Shown here piece by piece: positions 18,106-26,955 of a DNA stretch of 64,000 bases. The position numbers and the translations under genes are program-made. Below the pieces are notes generated by a model. That model had not been told where the DNA came from, did not search any database, and saw nothing but the letters and a program-made list of their open reading frames with translations. Positions within the stretch are counted from its first letter, which is position 1. Every line of letters begins with the position of its first letter. Source of the DNA: Halobacteroidaceae bacterium (GTDB lineage Bacteria; Bacillota; Halanaerobiia; B1SED10-174); the NCBI GenBank assembly GCA_003551665.1, contig PUNE01000062.1:36369-100368 (forward strand). Direction: 5' to 3'.

Positions 18106-19500
18106 TTGCCCAGTAGAGATATTTTTGCCAACCTCAGTCCATGGGACCACCGGTATTCAACCCGGGAAAAGGATTTTTCAGAGCTGAGCCGTTTTTTTTC
18201 CGAAGCTGCCCAGATTAAATACCAGGGGCGGGTGGAGTTAGCCCTGGTTGAAGAGCTGGTGGAAAGAGAAGTCTGCCCTGTCGGGGTAGCCGAAGAGCTA
18301 AAGGAAGCATTGGCCAGACTGGACCCGGAAGAAGTTTACCGGGAAGAGAAAAAAACAAGACATAATATTCGGGCCCTTGTTAATGTCCTTTCCCGTCAGG
18401 TTTCCCCGGAGAACAGACCATTTATTCACCTGTCTGCAACTTCAATGGATATTGTTGATACAGCAAATGTGCTCCGCTTCAGGGAAGCTCACCGGGACTT
18501 AATTTCTCCTCTCCTGAGGGAGGTAATTTTAATATTTTGCGGCCTTGTTCGCCGGGAAAAGGGTACCCTGCAGGTGGGGAGAACCCACGGCCAGCATGCA
18601 GTACCCATAACCTTTGGTTTTGCCCTTGCCCACTATCTGGACCGCCTGGGTCGAGCAGCGGAGGAGAGCCAGCGTTGCTGCGAGGAGCTCTGCGGGAAAA
18701 TGGCCGGGGCAGTGGGAGCCTATAATGCTTCCAGTGTGCTGGTTAAAGACCCAATTGAACTGGAAAAAGGAGTTTTAAGCCGTCTTGGTTTGAAACCTGC
18801 TCCCATCAGCACCCAGATTGTCCCCCCGGAATATATGTTGAATTATCTGCACAGCATTGTTGTTGCCTTTGGAGTTCTGGCAGATTTTGCCGATGATATG
18901 CGCCACCTGCAGCGAACGGAAATCGGAGAGGTAGGAGAATTTTTTGCCCCCGACCAGGTGGGATCCTCAACAATGCCCCAGAAGAGAAATCCAATAAATT
19001 TTGAACATATAAAAAGTTTATGGAAAACAATTCAGCCCCGAATGCAGACAGTTTACATGGACCAGCTATCGGAGCATCAGCGAGACCTGACCAATTCAGC
19101 CTCGTCGCGGTTTTATGTTGAAATTCCTGTAGGGTTTTACCTGGCCCTGCAGAGACTTCGGGGGGTTCTGGAGAGATTTTCCGTTGACCGGGAAGCAATG
19201 CTGGCCAACCTGAAAAAAGAGCAGGACCTGGTTCTGGCGGAACCTCTCTATATTTCTCTTGCGGCACATGGACATCCTGAAGCCCACGAAGTTGTCAGGA
19301 AATTAACCCTTGAAGCCCAAAAAAGGGAGATAGGGTTACACGAAATTCTCGGTGAGAAAGAGGAAATTCAACCTTACCTGGAGAGGATGGGGGATGAACA
19401 GAGATTAATTTTGCAAGACCCCTCCCGTTACACCGGGGTTGCGGAAGAAAAAGCAGGAATGATTGCCAGTCACTGGGAGGAAAAAATGGGGCCCAAATAG
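18106..19500 (+). CDS. purB: Adenylosuccinate lyase
   Basis: The 464-residue protein is a fumarase/aspartase superfamily lyase with the signature GSSTMPQKRNPINFE near residues 286-300 and active-site region GRTHGQHAVPITFGF near 159-173. Family PurB enzymes cleave SAICAR and adenylosuccinate, releasing fumarate. It is longer than Bacillus PurB (about 431) and its signature has Thr-Met-Pro-Gln where Bacillus PurB has Ala-Met-Pro-His, so it belongs to another PurB branch. Its place ahead of purF in a PurBox-controlled operon supports the assignment. The start is TTG 18106 after GAGGAGGG. Confidence 0.88.
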   Translation: MPSRDIFANLSPWDHRYSTREKDFSELSRFFSEAAQIKYQGRVELALVEELVEREVCPVGVAEELKEALARLDPEEVYREEKKTRHNIRALVNVLSRQVSPENRPFIHLSATSMDIVDTANVLRFREAHRDLISPLLREVILIFCGLVRREKGTLQVGRTHGQHAVPITFGFALAHYLDRLGRAAEESQRCCEELCGKMAGAVGAYNASSVLVKDPIELEKGVLSRLGLKPAPISTQIVPPEYMLNYLHSIVVAFGVLADFADDMRHLQRTEIGEVGEFFAPDQVGSSTMPQKRNPINFEHIKSLWKTIQPRMQTVYMDQLSEHQRDLTNSASSRFYVEIPVGFYLALQRLRGVLERFSVDREAMLANLKKEQDLVLAEPLYISLAAHGHPEAHEVVRKLTLEAQKREIGLHEILGEKEEIQPYLERMGDEQRLILQDPSRYTGVAEEKAGMIASHWEEKMGPK

Positions 19501-19548
19501 GGGCAAACTGCAGAAATTATGATGCTACATTAAAAGGAGATGGATCAG

Positions 19549-20949
19549 ATGGAAGGAAAGCATTTCCTCCCGGAAAAATGGGAGGATAAGTTCCGGGAAG
19601 AGTGCGGTTTGTTCGGGGTGGCAAGCTCCAAGAAGGATGCTCCCCAGTTAACTTTTTTCGGACTGCATGCCCTTCAGCACAGGGGACAGGAAAGTGCTGG
19701 AATTGTAGTAGGAAACGGAGATGACCTTGAAGGAAAAAAGGGAGCGGGTCTGGTAACCCAGGTTTTTAACCAGGAAAATTTAGAGGATTTCCATGGAAAG
19801 CTGGGAATAGGGCATGTCCGCTATTCAATGGCGGGAGCAAACCTTGATGCTAATATGCAACCTCTCCTGATCCGGTCCCTGAAAGGCAGCATGGCCCTAG
19901 CTCACAACGGAAACCTGACAAATGGACATGAATTGAGGCAGGAACTGGAGAATAATGGCTCCATATTTCACTCAACCCTTGATATGGAAATTCTTGCTCA
20001 CCTCCTTGCCCGTCCTGGCTTTACTGATTTTGAACAGGCTCTACGCGAAAGCCTGCTAAGCCTAAAAGGAGCCTATGCCCTGGTTATATTGCGTGGGGAA
20101 ACTGTTTATGGAGCCCGGGACCCGCAGGGTTTCCGGCCCCTTATTATTGGAGAAATCGATGGGGATTATATGCTGGCTTCAGAAAGCTGCGCATTCCATA
20201 CTATCGGGGGGCGGGTGGTCCGGGAAGTAGAACCGGGAGAGGTGGTTAAATTACGTGCGGGGAAGCTGGAAAGTTTCCGATTTTCCCGGCCCGGGCCTCA
20301 GAAATTTTGTGTTTTTGAATATATCTACTTTGCCCGCCCGGACAGCTCTTTCAGTCTGGACAATGTCCACAGGATCCGCCAGAAGATGGGCAAGCAGCTT
20401 GCTTCAGAATATTTCCCGGAAGGAGACCTTGTTATTCCCGTTCCTGATTCGGGAAATTCTGCCGCCCAGGGTTATGCCCAGGCCCGAGGCCTGCCATTTG
20501 AGCTGGGTTTGATCAAAAACAAATATATTGGACGTTCTTTTATCATGCCCCGTCAGGACATGCGAGAAACCCAGGTAAAACTCAAGTTGAGCCCTATTCG
20601 GGAATTGATTGAAAACAGGAGGGTAATCCTGATTGATGATTCCCTGGTCCGGGGAACTACCAGTCGGTATATAGTTAAAATGATCAGGGAGGCAGGTGCC
20701 AGATCTGTTCATCTGGGGATATCATCTCCTCCCGTTAGCTTTTCCTGTTATTACGGCCTTGATACCACGAGGCGCCAGGAGCTTATTGCGGCACGGAAAA
20801 ATACTGCGGAGATCGCGGAGCACGTGGGAGTTGATTCGCTTGGCTATCTTTCTCTGCAGGGTTTGCAAAAATTATTTGGTAAAGACCTGGGGTACTGTGA
20901 CGCCTGTTTCAGTGGAAATTATCCCCTGAAAACTGAGTGCAGTAATTAG
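19549..20949 (+). CDS. purF: Amidophosphoribosyltransferase
   Basis: The protein of about 466 residues has an 18-residue propeptide before the nucleophilic Cys19 (EECGLFGV). It has the glutaminase motifs LHALQHRGQESAG and HNGNLTN, then the PRPP-binding loop VILIDDSLVRGTTSRYIV. Cysteines near the C-terminus (GYCDACFSG) with C in FCVFEYIYFARPD suit the Fe-S cluster-containing Bacillus type. It catalyses the first step of purine synthesis. AAGGAG (19534-19539) is 9 bases before ATG 19549; the ATG at 19540 directly abuts the site and is less likely. Confidence 0.96.
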   Translation: MEGKHFLPEKWEDKFREECGLFGVASSKKDAPQLTFFGLHALQHRGQESAGIVVGNGDDLEGKKGAGLVTQVFNQENLEDFHGKLGIGHVRYSMAGANLDANMQPLLIRSLKGSMALAHNGNLTNGHELRQELENNGSIFHSTLDMEILAHLLARPGFTDFEQALRESLLSLKGAYALVILRGETVYGARDPQGFRPLIIGEIDGDYMLASESCAFHTIGGRVVREVEPGEVVKLRAGKLESFRFSRPGPQKFCVFEYIYFARPDSSFSLDNVHRIRQKMGKQLASEYFPEGDLVIPVPDSGNSAAQGYAQARGLPFELGLIKNKYIGRSFIMPRQDMRETQVKLKLSPIRELIENRRVILIDDSLVRGTTSRYIVKMIREAGARSVHLGISSPPVSFSCYYGLDTTRRQELIAARKNTAEIAEHVGVDSLGYLSLQGLQKLFGKDLGYCDACFSGNYPLKTECSN

Positions 20950-20968
20950 GAAGGAGAGAGAAAATTTT

Positions 20969-21991
20969 ATGGGAAAGAAGGGGTGGACCTACCAGAAAGC
21001 CGGGGTGGATATAGAAGCCGGAGATAGGGCTGTGGAAAGGATCAAAAAAATGGCCCGCAGTACTTTTGCCGGGCATGATATTGTTGAAGCGCCCGGAGGA
21101 TACAGCGGAGTTTACAAAACCCGGGATGGGCGGCTTTTGCTGGCCACCTGTGACGGGGTGGGAACCAAGCTCCTTATTGCCAGGGAAATGGGAAATCACC
21201 GGACCGTTGGAATTGACCTGGTTGCCATGAGCATCAATGATCTGCTTGCCCAGGGGGCCACCCCATTATTTTTCCTGGATTATATAGCCGTGGGAAAACT
21301 TGCTCCCGACCACGTGGAAGAACTGGTTGAAGGAGTAGTTACAGGCTGCCGGGAGGCGGGTTGTGCCCTCCTGGGAGGAGAAACCGCAGAAATGCCCGAC
21401 CTTTATGCTCCCGGAGATTACGACCTGGCCGGTTTTGCTGTGGGCACAGCAGTGGAAGAAGACCTCCTGCCCTCGATGGATATCAATGCAGGAGATTTAC
21501 TGCTGGGTTTTCCCTCCACGGGAGTCCACAGCAACGGGTTTTCCCTGATCCGGAAGGTATTGCTGGAAGAGGCTGGAATGAAATTAAAAGAGACTCCTCC
21601 GGGTTGGAAGGCAACACTGGGCGAAGAACTTCTTCGTCCAACGGCAATTTATTCTCAACCCCTGCAGGTTATCAGAGAAAAATTCCGGGTTAAAGGGGCA
21701 GCCCATATTACAGGAGGAGGGCTCAGGGGGAATGTTCCCAGACTATTAACACCGGGGCTCTCCTGTGAAATATGGTCTGAAAGGATTGCCTCCCGCCCGG
21801 TTTTTGAACTGATAGGGGAAAAAGGTGGAATAGCTCAGGTGGAAATGGAGAATACCTTTAACATGGGCATGGGAATGGTGGTTGCTGTCGATCCGGAGGA
21901 AGGAGAAAAAGCCCGGGACTTGCTTAACCAAAAATTTTATGACGGGGAGTATAAGGCGGAAATAATCGGCAAAATTAAGAGGGGTGAATGA
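20969..21991 (+). CDS. purM: Phosphoribosylformylglycinamidine cyclo-ligase (AIR synthetase)
   Basis: The 340-residue protein contains PurM motifs: YQKAGVDIEAGD at the N-terminus, LLATCDGVGTKLLIA, GIDLVAMSINDLLAQGA, GGETAEMPDLY, STGVHSNGFSL and the C-terminal ITGGGLRGNVPR with NTFNMGMGMVV. It converts FGAM to AIR with ATP. ATG 20969 follows AAGGAGAGAG, 19 bp after purF. The length is normal. purL, purQ and purS, needed to make its substrate, are not in the window. Confidence 0.97.
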   Translation: MGKKGWTYQKAGVDIEAGDRAVERIKKMARSTFAGHDIVEAPGGYSGVYKTRDGRLLLATCDGVGTKLLIAREMGNHRTVGIDLVAMSINDLLAQGATPLFFLDYIAVGKLAPDHVEELVEGVVTGCREAGCALLGGETAEMPDLYAPGDYDLAGFAVGTAVEEDLLPSMDINAGDLLLGFPSTGVHSNGFSLIRKVLLEEAGMKLKETPPGWKATLGEELLRPTAIYSQPLQVIREKFRVKGAAHITGGGLRGNVPRLLTPGLSCEIWSERIASRPVFELIGEKGGIAQVEMENTFNMGMGMVVAVDPEEGEKARDLLNQKFYDGEYKAEIIGKIKRGE

Positions 21992-21995
21992 AGTC

Positions 21996-22610
21996 ATGGG
22001 TCGAAAAAAAGTGGGGATCATGGTTTCAGGGAGAGGGACTAACATGCAGGCCATTATTAATGCCTCGCGAGATCCAGGATTCCCTGCGGCAGTTGATCTG
22101 GTAATTTCAGACCGGGAAGATGCACCTGCCCTGGAAAAAGCCCGGAGGGACAATATTGAAGCGCATTTCATTCCCGGTATTGGCCGGGAGTGGGAGGATA
22201 AGGCTTTGAAATTAATTGAACATAATGAAATAGACCTGTTGTGCCTGGCAGGATTCATGAGGGTTTTGAGCCCCGTTTTCCTGAAACAGGCTCCTCCGGT
22301 AATGAATATCCACCCATCCCTTTTGCCGGCTTTTCCAGGGTTAAATGCCCAGAAGCAGGCTCTTGATTATGGGGTGAAGGTAAGTGGATGCACTATCCAT
22401 TTTGTTGATTCTGGAGTTGATTCCGGGCCAATAATTCTCCAGGAGGAAGTAAGGGTGGCCCAGGATGATAGTGCAGCCGACCTCGCAGAAAGGATTTTGG
22501 AGGTTGAACACAGGCTGTATCCCCGGGCGATAGAACTCTGGGCAAAGGGAAAACTGGAGGTAAAAGGCCGAAAGGTTGAGATAAAAGAGGAGGCAGAAAA
22601 CGATGGCTAA
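21996..22610 (+). CDS. purN: Phosphoribosylglycinamide formyltransferase
   Basis: The protein of about 204 residues begins MGRKKVGIMVSGRGTNMQAII, has the formyltransferase signature HPSLLPAFPGLNAQKQALDYGVKVSGCTIHFVD and the active-site NIHPS. It transfers a formyl group from 10-formyl-THF to GAR. I choose ATG 21996; GTG 21984, inside the purM end, would add four residues. The 3' end overlaps purH by 8 bp. Confidence 0.95.
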   Translation: MGRKKVGIMVSGRGTNMQAIINASRDPGFPAAVDLVISDREDAPALEKARRDNIEAHFIPGIGREWEDKALKLIEHNEIDLLCLAGFMRVLSPVFLKQAPPVMNIHPSLLPAFPGLNAQKQALDYGVKVSGCTIHFVDSGVDSGPIILQEEVRVAQDDSAADLAERILEVEHRLYPRAIELWAKGKLEVKGRKVEIKEEAENDG

Positions 22611-24126
22611 GCGTGCCCTGATTAGTGTTTACAATAAGAAGGGGCTGGAAAAACTGGGGCCAGCTCTCAAGGAACTTGGCTATGAAATCATATCCACCGG
22701 GGGAACAAAAAAGTTCCTGGAACAGAGCGGGGTTAAATGCCAGGAGGTGGCAAAAATAACGGGCCAGGCAGAACTCTTTTCCGGGAGAGTGAAAACCCTC
22801 CACCCTGCCATACATGCGGGTATACTTGCGCGAAGGAGCAACCCTGAAGATATGGAAGAACTTAAAGCCTTGGGTTTTGGCCCCATTGACCTGGTGGTAG
22901 TCAATCTCTACCCCTTCGCCGCTGTCCGCAGGGGAGGAGGCAGTCACGAGGAAATCCTGGAAAACATTGATATTGGAGGACCTGCAATGGTCAGGGCTGC
23001 TGCAAAAAACTATTCGGATGTTCTTGTTGTGGTGGATCCGGAAACCTACTCCTGGTTGCTGGAAAAATTGAAGGAAGAAAGCATTACCCTGGAGGACCGA
23101 AAAAATCTTGCCCGAAAAGCCTTTGCCCACACCTCTGCCTATGAACTGGAAATTTCGGATTATTTTTCTCCCGAGGAAGAAAGGGTCTTCCCCATCCGGG
23201 CTGAAAAAGTTCGTGATCTCCGTTACGGTGAAAACCCCCAGCAGAAAGGAGCCCTTTATTCCAGGGAGAAAACCAAGGGCACCGTTGTCGGCAGCCGACA
23301 GCTAAGCGGAAAACCCCTTTCTTATAATAACCTCCTGGACACTGAAGCTGCCTGGCAGGCAGTCCTGGAGTTTCCCGATCCAGCCTGGGTCCTTGTTAAA
23401 CACGGGAATCCCTGTGGGCTGGCAACAGACAAAGACAGCCTGGAGGCCCTCCAGAAAGCTCGAAAAACAGATCCCCAGTCTGCTTTTGGAGCGGTGGTTG
23501 CTTGCAACAGCGAGGTGAGGGAAAGGGAAGCTAAAAATCTCGCGGAAGAGCAGTTCGTGGAAGTTTTGGTTGCTCCGGAGATCACCTCGGCTGCCAGGAA
23601 GGTTCTTCAGCAAAGGTGGAAAAACATACGCTTGCTGGAGGCCGGGGGTTATCCTACGGAAATTTTTAAAGAACCCGAAATCCGCTCTGTCCTGGGAGGT
23701 TTTCTTGTCCAGGAGAGAGACCGTCCTGCAAGGGAAAAGCTGGAAATCAGGGTTGTTAGTTCCCTGGAACCATCGGAGGAGGAAATGGAAGAACTATTAT
23801 TCGCCTGGCAGGCTGCCAAGCACGTGAAGTCCAATGCCATCCTTCTTTCCAAAAATCGAGCCACAGTGGGGATTGGAGCAGGGCAGATGAGCAGGGTGGA
23901 TGCTACCCGTATGGCCATCTGGAAGGCCGGAAAAAAGGCGAAAGGTTCATTCCTGGCATCCGATGCTTTTATTCCTTTTGCGGATACTCTGGAACTGGCC
24001 CATTCGGCGGGCGTAAAAGCAATCATTCAGCCGGGGGGTGCCAAAAGGGATGCAGAAGTTATTGCAGCAGCGGATCGCCTGGGCCTGGTAATGGTTTTTA
24101 CGGGAAGGCGTCATTTCCGCCACTAA
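22603..24126 (+). CDS. purH: Bifunctional AICAR transformylase / IMP cyclohydrolase
   Basis: The 507-residue protein has an N-terminal cyclohydrolase domain (KRALISVYNKKGLEKLG, YEIISTGGTKKFLE, GRVKTLHPAIHAGIL) and a C-terminal AICAR transformylase domain (RYGENPQQKGALY, VKHGNPCGLA, SNAILLSKN, GIGAGQMSRVDATRMA). It performs the last two steps to IMP. ATG 22603 follows AGAGGAGG and overlaps purN. A strong terminator follows the stop. Confidence 0.97.
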   Translation: MAKRALISVYNKKGLEKLGPALKELGYEIISTGGTKKFLEQSGVKCQEVAKITGQAELFSGRVKTLHPAIHAGILARRSNPEDMEELKALGFGPIDLVVVNLYPFAAVRRGGGSHEEILENIDIGGPAMVRAAAKNYSDVLVVVDPETYSWLLEKLKEESITLEDRKNLARKAFAHTSAYELEISDYFSPEEERVFPIRAEKVRDLRYGENPQQKGALYSREKTKGTVVGSRQLSGKPLSYNNLLDTEAAWQAVLEFPDPAWVLVKHGNPCGLATDKDSLEALQKARKTDPQSAFGAVVACNSEVREREAKNLAEEQFVEVLVAPEITSAARKVLQQRWKNIRLLEAGGYPTEIFKEPEIRSVLGGFLVQERDRPAREKLEIRVVSSLEPSEEEMEELLFAWQAAKHVKSNAILLSKNRATVGIGAGQMSRVDATRMAIWKAGKKAKGSFLASDAFIPFADTLELAHSAGVKAIIQPGGAKRDAEVIAAADRLGLVMVFTGRRHFRH

Positions 24127-24143
24127 CTTAATGACTGAATAAT

Positions 24144-24187
24144 AAACCCCTGCAGTTCTTATTTTCATAAGACCTGCAGGGGTTTTT
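24144..24187 (+). terminator. Intrinsic terminator after purH
   Basis: AAACCCCTGCAG (24144-24155) pairs with CTGCAGGGGTTT (24174-24185). An inner stem TCTTAT/ATAAGA extends the hairpin, and TTTTT follows. Confidence 0.85.
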
Positions 24188-24229
24188 GTCCACAGAAAGG
24201 GAAAAGTTATCAACAATATGTTGATAACT
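24186..24229. repeat. Palindrome with DnaA-box-like sequences
   Basis: TTGTCCACA (24186-24194), TTATCAACA (24207-24215) and TGTTGATAA (24219-24227) each differ by one base from the DnaA box TTATCCACA or its complement. The last two form an 11-bp-arm palindrome (24205-24229) that also overlaps the stop codon of the minus-strand propeller gene and, read on that strand, is followed by TTTT. It may be a weak terminator, a DnaA-binding cluster, or both. Confidence 0.45.
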
Positions 24230-25145
24230 ATAGGCGGAGGTAGGCTATCCCATCGGGATGAATACCGGCAGGGATCCGTTTTTCTTCCTCGAGGGAGGTC
24301 ATGTTGATAACTGAAATGTCGTTGGTTTTATTGTTGGCGGTAAAGGCTTTATCTCCTTCTGGGGAGAAAACCGTTCCTCCCGGCCAGATACCAAGAGGGA
24401 TCCTTTTTATTTCCCAGGGGCGTTTTTCTTCCACACGGGGAAAAACCGTGTCAATAACTGAAAGGTTATTGGCTTCCCGGTTGGGAACCAGGCAGTACCG
24501 TCCATCAGGAGAAAATACAACGCGAATGGGGCAGCGGCCGAGCCGTAGTTTATGCATTACCTGGAAACTCTGAATATCGATACAGAACAGGGTATCATCC
24601 TCCTGGTTGGCAACATAAAGAATTTGAGATTCGGGATGGACCGCGGCTCCCTCTGGTCCACCTCCAACGGGGAAATGGTTGGTTAGTTCTTTTTTTTCCG
24701 GATCAAATACCGTGATATTATCGCTCCCGATGTTGGGGATGAAAATTTGGTCTCCTTCTGGTGTTAAGGCGATCATGTGGGAATGTTTTTGGAATGTGGG
24801 AATTACATGGGTAACCTTTTCCTGGGCTGTATCAATGAGAAAAATCTTGGCAGAAAAAGTTGAGGCAATGAAGAGCTTTTGACCATCAGGACTCAACCCT
24901 ACTCCATGGGGAAAATCAAAATCCGGGTGGGCAAGTCTGTTGCTTACCTCCATTTTTTCGTTGTCCAGTATATTAAGCCGGTTACCGAGGGAACAGGTGA
25001 TATAGGTTTTTTTGCCATCGGGAGAAATAACCACTTCGTGGGGGTTATGGTCTACATCGATTTTTTTATGGGTTTTGCCCTGTACCGGGTCAATAAAAGA
25101 GACAGTATCTTCATCCTTGTTTAAGACCACAAGAAAGTCGGGCAT
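24228..25145 (-). CDS. YVTN/YncE-type beta-propeller protein, no signal peptide
   Basis: The 305-residue protein is built of about seven repeats of the type V-x-x-S-P-D-G-x-x-x-Y-I, such as VVISPDGKKTYIT, VGLSPDGQKLFIA, IALTPEGDQIFIP, VVFSPDGRYCLVP and TVFSPEGDKAFTA. These are YVTN beta-propeller blades. Most relatives are secreted or surface proteins, but this one starts MPDFLVVLNKDEDTVS with no signal peptide or anchor, so it should be cytoplasmic. The ligand or activity is unknown. ATG 25145 follows AGGAGGG. It lies downstream of htpX and may share its transcript. Confidence 0.7.
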   Translation of the reverse strand: MPDFLVVLNKDEDTVSFIDPVQGKTHKKIDVDHNPHEVVISPDGKKTYITCSLGNRLNILDNEKMEVSNRLAHPDFDFPHGVGLSPDGQKLFIASTFSAKIFLIDTAQEKVTHVIPTFQKHSHMIALTPEGDQIFIPNIGSDNITVFDPEKKELTNHFPVGGGPEGAAVHPESQILYVANQEDDTLFCIDIQSFQVMHKLRLGRCPIRVVFSPDGRYCLVPNREANNLSVIDTVFPRVEEKRPWEIKRIPLGIWPGGTVFSPEGDKAFTANNKTNDISVINMTSLEEEKRIPAGIHPDGIAYLRL

Positions 25146-25172
25146 AATAACCCTCCTTTTCCGGTTTATTGG

Positions 25173-26063
25173 TTACATTTTTCGCAGTGCTTCAACACGT
25201 TCATTGATAGGAGGGTGGGTGCTGAAAAGGTTGTTGGCCCCTTTGGTGCTGAAGGGGTTGACTATAAAAAGTGGTGCTGTGGCCTGGGAAGCATTTTTCA
25301 ACTTCTGGGGCTGGGATGAAATTTTCTCCAGGGCGCTGGCCAGTCCCTCGGGGTAACGGGTAATCATTGCCCCGTCTGCATCGGCAAGAAACTCCCGTTT
25401 GCGGGAAATTGCAAGCCTTAAAAGCTGGGCGAATAGAGGTGCAAGGATGGCCATGAGAATTCCCAGGATCATAATAACCGCTTCGGGACCTGCTCCTCTG
25501 CGACTGCTCGAAGAAGAGCGCCGCATGCTCCTGAAAAAGAATGAGCGCCGCATCCATTCGCTTAAAAGCACTATTGCCCCAACCATTACTGCCGCCAGTG
25601 TTGCCAGCCGGGTGTCATAGTTTTTAATATGGGCCATTTCGTGGGCCAGGACTCCTTCAATTTCAACCCGGTTTAATCTTTCGATCAGGCCTGTTGTTAC
25701 GGCAACTACGCCTTTTTCGGGGTTGCGCCCGGTTGCAAAAGCATTGGGAGTTGGATCATCGATTATATATAGCCCTGGGGTGGGGAGTCCTGCTCCAATT
25801 GCCAGGCCTTCAATGGAATGAACCAGGTGGGGGTATTCTTCTTTTTTTGCGGGGCGGGCCCCTGTTGCTTTAAGGACAATGGTGTCGCTGTAATAGTAGG
25901 AGCCGAAACAGAGCAATAGAGCGACCAGAAATGCAATAATAAGCCCGAAGTATCCGCTCCCGGTGTACTCCCCGAAAATAAAGCCTACGGCAGCGAAGAG
26001 CAGAATGAAAAGGAACATTAGCAACCAGGAGTTTCTCCTGTTTCTTGCAATAGCCTGGTACAA
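25173..26063 (-). CDS. htpX: HtpX-family membrane zinc metalloprotease (M48)
   Basis: The 296-residue protein has four hydrophobic segments (two N-terminal, two mid-protein), the zinc motif VLAHEMAHIKNYD near residue 145, and a third ligand Glu in KREFLADADGA. It is a membrane protease for damaged membrane proteins. Start ATG 26063 follows GAGGGCTTTC-type context with AGGAGGG-like bases from the LemA end. It lies 15 bp after lemA; the lemA-htpX pair is common in bacteria. Confidence 0.92.
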   Translation of the reverse strand: MYQAIARNRRNSWLLMFLFILLFAAVGFIFGEYTGSGYFGLIIAFLVALLLCFGSYYYSDTIVLKATGARPAKKEEYPHLVHSIEGLAIGAGLPTPGLYIIDDPTPNAFATGRNPEKGVVAVTTGLIERLNRVEIEGVLAHEMAHIKNYDTRLATLAAVMVGAIVLLSEWMRRSFFFRSMRRSSSSSRRGAGPEAVIMILGILMAILAPLFAQLLRLAISRKREFLADADGAMITRYPEGLASALEKISSQPQKLKNASQATAPLFIVNPFSTKGANNLFSTHPPINERVEALRKM

Positions 26064-26078
26064 AGAAAGCCCTCCTCT

Positions 26079-26645
26079 CTATCTTTCAAAAGAAACCTGC
26101 TGAGGCTCCCGTTCCAATCCTTCGATTTCCAGGTAGTCCCGGGTTTTAAAACCAAAGACTCCGGCGAGAAGGTTGTGGGGGAACATCTGCAGCTTGGTAT
26201 TATAAGCCATTACCGAATCATTGTAAAATTGTCGGGCGAAAGCAATCTTGCTTTCGGTTCCGGCCAGTTCTTCCTGGAGCATCAGGAAATTTTTGTTGGC
26301 CTTGAGGTCGGGATAGTTTTCTGCAACGGCCAGAAGTCGATGTAAATTCCGGGTCAGGTCGTTTTCTGCCTTTTCCTGTTCTTTGACGCTTGCAGCAGCA
26401 ATGGCCCGGGTCCGGGCTTCAGCAATCTGGGTCAGTGTTTCTCGCTCGTGACGGGCGTAGGCCTGAACTGTTTCCACCAGGTTGGGGATCAGGTCGTAGC
26501 GACGTTTTAACTGGACGTCAATCTGCGACCAGGCGTTATCGACTCGATTGCGGTAAATTATGAGCCGGTTATAAATAAAAATTATGCCAAGCCCCAGTAT
26601 ACCAAAGAGGATAATTAAGATCTGGGAAAATTCCAAATATCCCAC
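26079..26645 (-). CDS. lemA: LemA family protein
   Basis: The 188-residue protein has one N-terminal transmembrane helix (about 9-27) and then the LemA pattern YNRLIIYRNRVDNAWSQIDVQLKRRYDLIPNLVETV. It ends with VMAYNTKLQMFPHNLLAGVFGF. LemA proteins form extended helical structures at the membrane; their function is poorly known. It precedes htpX on the same strand. ATG 26645 follows GAAAGAAGGTGGG, and a TATAAT box occurs on this strand at 26671-26666. Confidence 0.92.
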   Translation of the reverse strand: MGYLEFSQILIILFGILGLGIIFIYNRLIIYRNRVDNAWSQIDVQLKRRYDLIPNLVETVQAYARHERETLTQIAEARTRAIAAASVKEQEKAENDLTRNLHRLLAVAENYPDLKANKNFLMLQEELAGTESKIAFARQFYNDSVMAYNTKLQMFPHNLLAGVFGFKTRDYLEIEGLEREPQQVSFER

Positions 26646-26759
26646 CTTCTTTCCCTTGTTTTGGTATTATATATTCTTTAGCCGTCCCGGTTATCCTGCA
26701 TGGGAAATATTGACCACTTAAGCCCGTTGTGATAATATTAGAAAGGATCGAAAAAAAAG

Positions 26760-26789
26760 TTGAAAAAAAGCCAGGGGTTGTGCTATAAT
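26760..26789 (+). promoter_or_regulatory. Promoter of tRNA-Phe
   Basis: TTGAAA (26760-26765), an 18-bp spacer and a perfect TATAAT (26784-26789) lie 41 bp upstream of the tRNA gene. Confidence 0.7.
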
Positions 26790-26830
26790 CTACACAGCAA
26801 TCAGATAAATCAGGATAAATGTTTAGGCGT

Positions 26831-26906
26831 GGTGAGATAGCTCAGTAGGTAGAGCAGAGGACTGAAAATCCTCGTGTCCCCAGTTCGATTCTGGGTCTCA
26901 CCACCA
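26831..26906 (+). tRNA. trnF: tRNA-Phe (anticodon GAA)
   Basis: The 76-base cloverleaf has acceptor stem GGTGAGA pairing with TCTCACC, D-arm GCTC-AGTAGGT-AGAGC, and an anticodon stem GAGGA/TCCTC around CTGAAAA. The anticodon GAA is at 26864-26866. The T-arm is CCCAG-TTCGATT-CTGGG, and the 3' CCA is encoded. Confidence 0.97.
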
Positions 26907-26955
26907 TTTTTTTATTATGCTTGGGAAAAACTGCACAAGAGAGGAAGTGGATTAA

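Noticed and set aside
17922..18116. 64-codon plus-strand frame between nrdJ and purB
   Set aside because: It covers the PurBox pair and the purB promoter and has no plausible ribosome site.
26729..26746. TTGTGATAATATTAGAAA as a Rex operator upstream of rex
   Set aside because: Only one half-site is present; the second arm does not match.
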